Shown here piece after piece: positions 62,204 to 64,000 of a DNA stretch of 64,000 bases; the stretch's first letter is position 1, and each line of letters opens with the position of its first letter. This stretch comes from an uncultured Anaerolineaceae bacterium. GTDB taxonomy: Bacteria; Chloroflexota; Anaerolineae; Anaerolineales; Anaerolineaceae. The notes under the pieces were generated by a model. That model saw nothing but the letters and a program-made list of their open reading frames with translations, ran no database searches and was not told the DNA's origin. Position numbers and translations under genes: made by a program. The DNA is taken from positions 7,948 through 71,947 of the forward strand of contig CALIHP010000043.1 of NCBI GenBank assembly GCA_938020565.1, written 5' to 3'.

Positions 62204-64000
62204 ATGGGCGACGGGAGAATCAGGACGATCGGGCGGTACGAAGTCGAACGGGAAATCGGGCGCGGCGGGATGGCGGTCGTCTACAAGGCGTTCGACCCGC
62301 GGCTGGAACGGGCGGTCGCGATCAAGCTCATCCAGTCGGGGGCGTTCGGGTCGAATATCTTCGGGCATATCCGCGAGCGGTTCGAACGGGAGGCAAAGGC
62401 GCTGGCGAAGCTGGATCATCCGAATATCGTCAAGGTCCTGGATTACGGGGAACATGAGGGCGCGCCGTACCTGGTCATGGATTATCTTGAGGGCGCGACG
62501 CTGAAGGAGGTCAGAAAGCCGCTGCGGGTGGAGACGGCGGTATGGCTGCTCAGGCCGATCGCGGAGGCGCTGGACTACGTTCACCGGCACGGGCTGCTGC
62601 ATCGGGACGTGAAGCCGTCGAATATTATGATTACGAAGGAAGAGCGGGTCGTCCTGACGGATTTCGGGATTGCGAAATGGATCGAGGACGAGGGGGAGCT
62701 CTTCACGCTGACGGGGACGGGGGTCGGGATCGGGACGCCGGAGTACATGGCGCCGGAGCAGGGGCGCGGGAAGCAGCTGGACGGACGGTCGGACGCGTAT
62801 TCGCTGACGATCGTGTTTTACGAGCTGATCACCGGGAAGAAACCGTATGGAGGGGACACGCCGCTGGACGTCCTGATGAATCAGGTCAGCGAGCCGATCC
62901 CGGACCCACGGGAGATCGTTCCAGAGCTGAGCGAGTCGGTGAAGCGGTTCCTGGACCGGGCGATGGCGAAGAAGCCGGAGGACCGCTATCCGACGATGCG
63001 CGATTACCTGCGCGATCTGGACGGACTGCGGCTGCAGGCGCTGGCGGGGCGGGCGGCGAAGCCGACGGGGACAGGAGAGATCCGGACGGAGCTCAGGAGC
63101 GAAGCGGGAACGGACAGCTCGGTCCGCTTCGGCAGGACGGATCTTCAAAAGGTTTGCGAAGCCGGGAGCGGGGGACAGACCGGGGACCAGCCTGTTCAGC
63201 CTGTTCAGGCCGCTCCGCAGGCCGCTCCGCAGGCCGCAGGACAGGCAGAGCCACAGCAGTCGACAACGGGAAAACGGAAGAGAGGATGGCTGATCGGGGC
63301 GCTGGCGGTGATCGCGGTTATCGCGGGGCTTGTCGGACTGCGCATGGGGCTGCCGCGCGGTACGGAGGTGGCCAGCGGGACGGGGGAAGCGGCGCTGACG
63401 ATCGAAGCCGGGCTGGGAGAGACGCAGACGGCTTTGGCGCAGTTCAGGACAGACGCGACGGAAACGGCCGGGACGTCGTTCCGGCTGGAAACGGAAAGCG
63501 GGCTGAACGCGGCGCTGACGGCGGCGGCGGAATCGATCATGGCGCTGGAACGGCGCACGACGCAGGGCGCGGAAGAGGCGCGGGCGGCGCAGCAGGCAAC
63601 GGCAGCGGAAATCGAGCGCCGGGCGACGGAGGTCAGCCAGCTGGCGGCTGACGTGGCGAAAACGGAACAGGCGAACGCAGAAGCGGCCCAGCGGCGGGAA
63701 TCCGAGTTAGCGGCGACGTCAGTGATGCTGGCTGAAATCGCGGTTCAGCAGACGGCTGCGGCAACGCAGGCGAATGCCGCCGCTGAAACGGCGCAGGCCG
63801 TCGCGCAGATCACAGCTACTGAAACGGCACAGGCTCAAGCGCAGAACCCATACGCGGACTTACAGGTGGGGGACGTTATCACGTTCGGGTCATATGAACA
63901 GGACAATAACGAAGCGAACGGACCGGAGCCGATCGAATGGCGGGTGCTGACGGCGGCGGCGGAATCGATCATGGCGCTGGAACGGCGCACGACGCAGGGC
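62204..64000 (+). CDS. Receptor-type Ser/Thr protein kinase, DUF6273-like (3' end outside window)
   Basis: 599 codons to the window edge, frame still open. ATG 62204 follows AAGGAG. The kinase domain has GRGGMAVVYKAF, AIKLI, HRDVKPSNI, DFGIAKW and APEQ, then a linker, a membrane helix (WLIGALAVIAVIAGLVGL) near residue 365, a long Ala/Glu/Thr helix-forming stalk and the start of a DUF6273-like unit (GDVITFGSYEQDNNEANGPEPIEWRVL). It is a paralogue of the divergent kinase at 58096-61833. Its last 55 bases repeat an earlier part of the stalk, so the end is suspect. Confidence 0.88.
   Translation, partial: MGDGRIRTIGRYEVEREIGRGGMAVVYKAFDPRLERAVAIKLIQSGAFGSNIFGHIRERFEREAKALAKLDHPNIVKVLDYGEHEGAPYLVMDYLEGATLKEVRKPLRVETAVWLLRPIAEALDYVHRHGLLHRDVKPSNIMITKEERVVLTDFGIAKWIEDEGELFTLTGTGVGIGTPEYMAPEQGRGKQLDGRSDAYSLTIVFYELITGKKPYGGDTPLDVLMNQVSEPIPDPREIVPELSESVKRFLDRAMAKKPEDRYPTMRDYLRDLDGLRLQALAGRAAKPTGTGEIRTELRSEAGTDSSVRFGRTDLQKVCEAGSGGQTGDQPVQPVQAAPQAAPQAAGQAEPQQSTTGKRKRGWLIGALAVIAVIAGLVGLRMGLPRGTEVASGTGEAALTIEAGLGETQTALAQFRTDATETAGTSFRLETESGLNAALTAAAESIMALERRTTQGAEEARAAQQATAAEIERRATEVSQLAADVAKTEQANAEAAQRRESELAATSVMLAEIAVQQTAAATQANAAAETAQAVAQITATETAQAQAQNPYADLQVGDVITFGSYEQDNNEANGPEPIEWRVLTAAAESIMALERRTTQG
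63514..63568 (+). repeat. First copy of an exact 55-bp direct repeat
   Basis: Begins gctgacggcggcggcgg and ends cgcacgacgcagggc inside the kinase stalk. The second copy is 63946-64000. Both are in the same reading frame. Confidence 0.9.
63946..64000 (+). repeat. Second copy of the exact 55-bp direct repeat, at the window end
   Basis: Identical over all 55 bases to 63514-63568, with the base before each copy differing. It interrupts the DUF6273-like domain just after EWRVL. The length equals a common assembly k-mer, so an assembly join is the first explanation. Confidence 0.9.

Noticed and set aside
62542..63651. Gly/Arg-rich plus-strand frame inside the second kinase gene
   Set aside because: Out-of-frame shadow in GC-rich coding DNA; the kinase frame has the intact motifs.

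Overview
The window looks like a chromosomal segment of an anaerobic Chloroflexota bacterium, most likely an Anaerolineae (Anaerolineaceae-type) genome. The evidence is indirect: GC-rich coding with strong purine-rich ribosome sites, Thr/Pro-rich stalks on lipoproteins, a zinc-ribbon/LysM membrane protein, receptor-type Ser/Thr kinases with DUF6273-like ectodomains, many RbsABC-type sugar transporters, and no respiratory genes. There is no 16S rRNA to settle it. Several promoters carry an extended -10 (TGN next to a TATAAT-like hexamer).

Layout. 1-6600: the end of an M24 peptidase gene, an MBL-fold hydrolase, three secreted or lipid-anchored proteins, a tiny membrane protein and a Nudix hydrolase. 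6600-11670: a ROK-like kinase, a methyltransferase, a LmbE-type deacetylase and a GT-C membrane glycosyltransferase. 11.7-17.7 kb: a visibly AT-richer operon with its own promoter and palindromic operator, encoding an LsrB/RbsB-like transporter (binding protein, double ATPase, two permeases) with an M20 amidohydrolase inserted. 17.8-32.2 kb: housekeeping and mixed genes (LysM protein, HemW, L,D-transpeptidase, DUF493, upp, GDPD, MFS, ClpB, esterase, methyltransferase, GH114-like protein, MazG-like, acyltransferase) ending in tRNA-Val(UAC).

32.3-41.3 kb is one long minus-strand operon: binding protein, ATPase, two permeases, an AllA-like cupin, DhaK, DhaL, a LacI regulator, then two alkyltransferase genes (ATL-sized and Ogt) and a scrap of an AraC regulator. 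It probably imports and phosphorylates a short-chain ketose. 41.4-52.5 kb: CrtO-like acyltransferase, cysteine desulfidase, SMP-30 lactonase with an SDR, MFS, a second GT-C protein, MutS and a TrmH-type methyltransferase. 52.5-54.2 kb: a lower-GC pair of unknown secreted proteins, the second with a broken frame.

54.3-57.4 kb holds the most unusual gene: one reading frame joining ribose-5-phosphate isomerase B, a transaldolase-fold domain that has lost its catalytic residues, and phosphoglucose isomerase. 57.5-64 kb: a YjbQ protein and two divergent receptor kinases, the second cut by the window end. The last 55 bases exactly repeat an earlier 55-base stretch, which suggests an assembly artefact at a contig end.

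Functional picture: a sugar-fermenting, peptidoglycan-containing cell that invests in scavenging sugars or sugar derivatives (two Lsr/Rbs-like importers, ROK kinase, DhaKL, pentose-phosphate fusion, lactonase/SDR pair) and in surface sensing and decoration (receptor kinases, lipoproteins, GT-C transferases).
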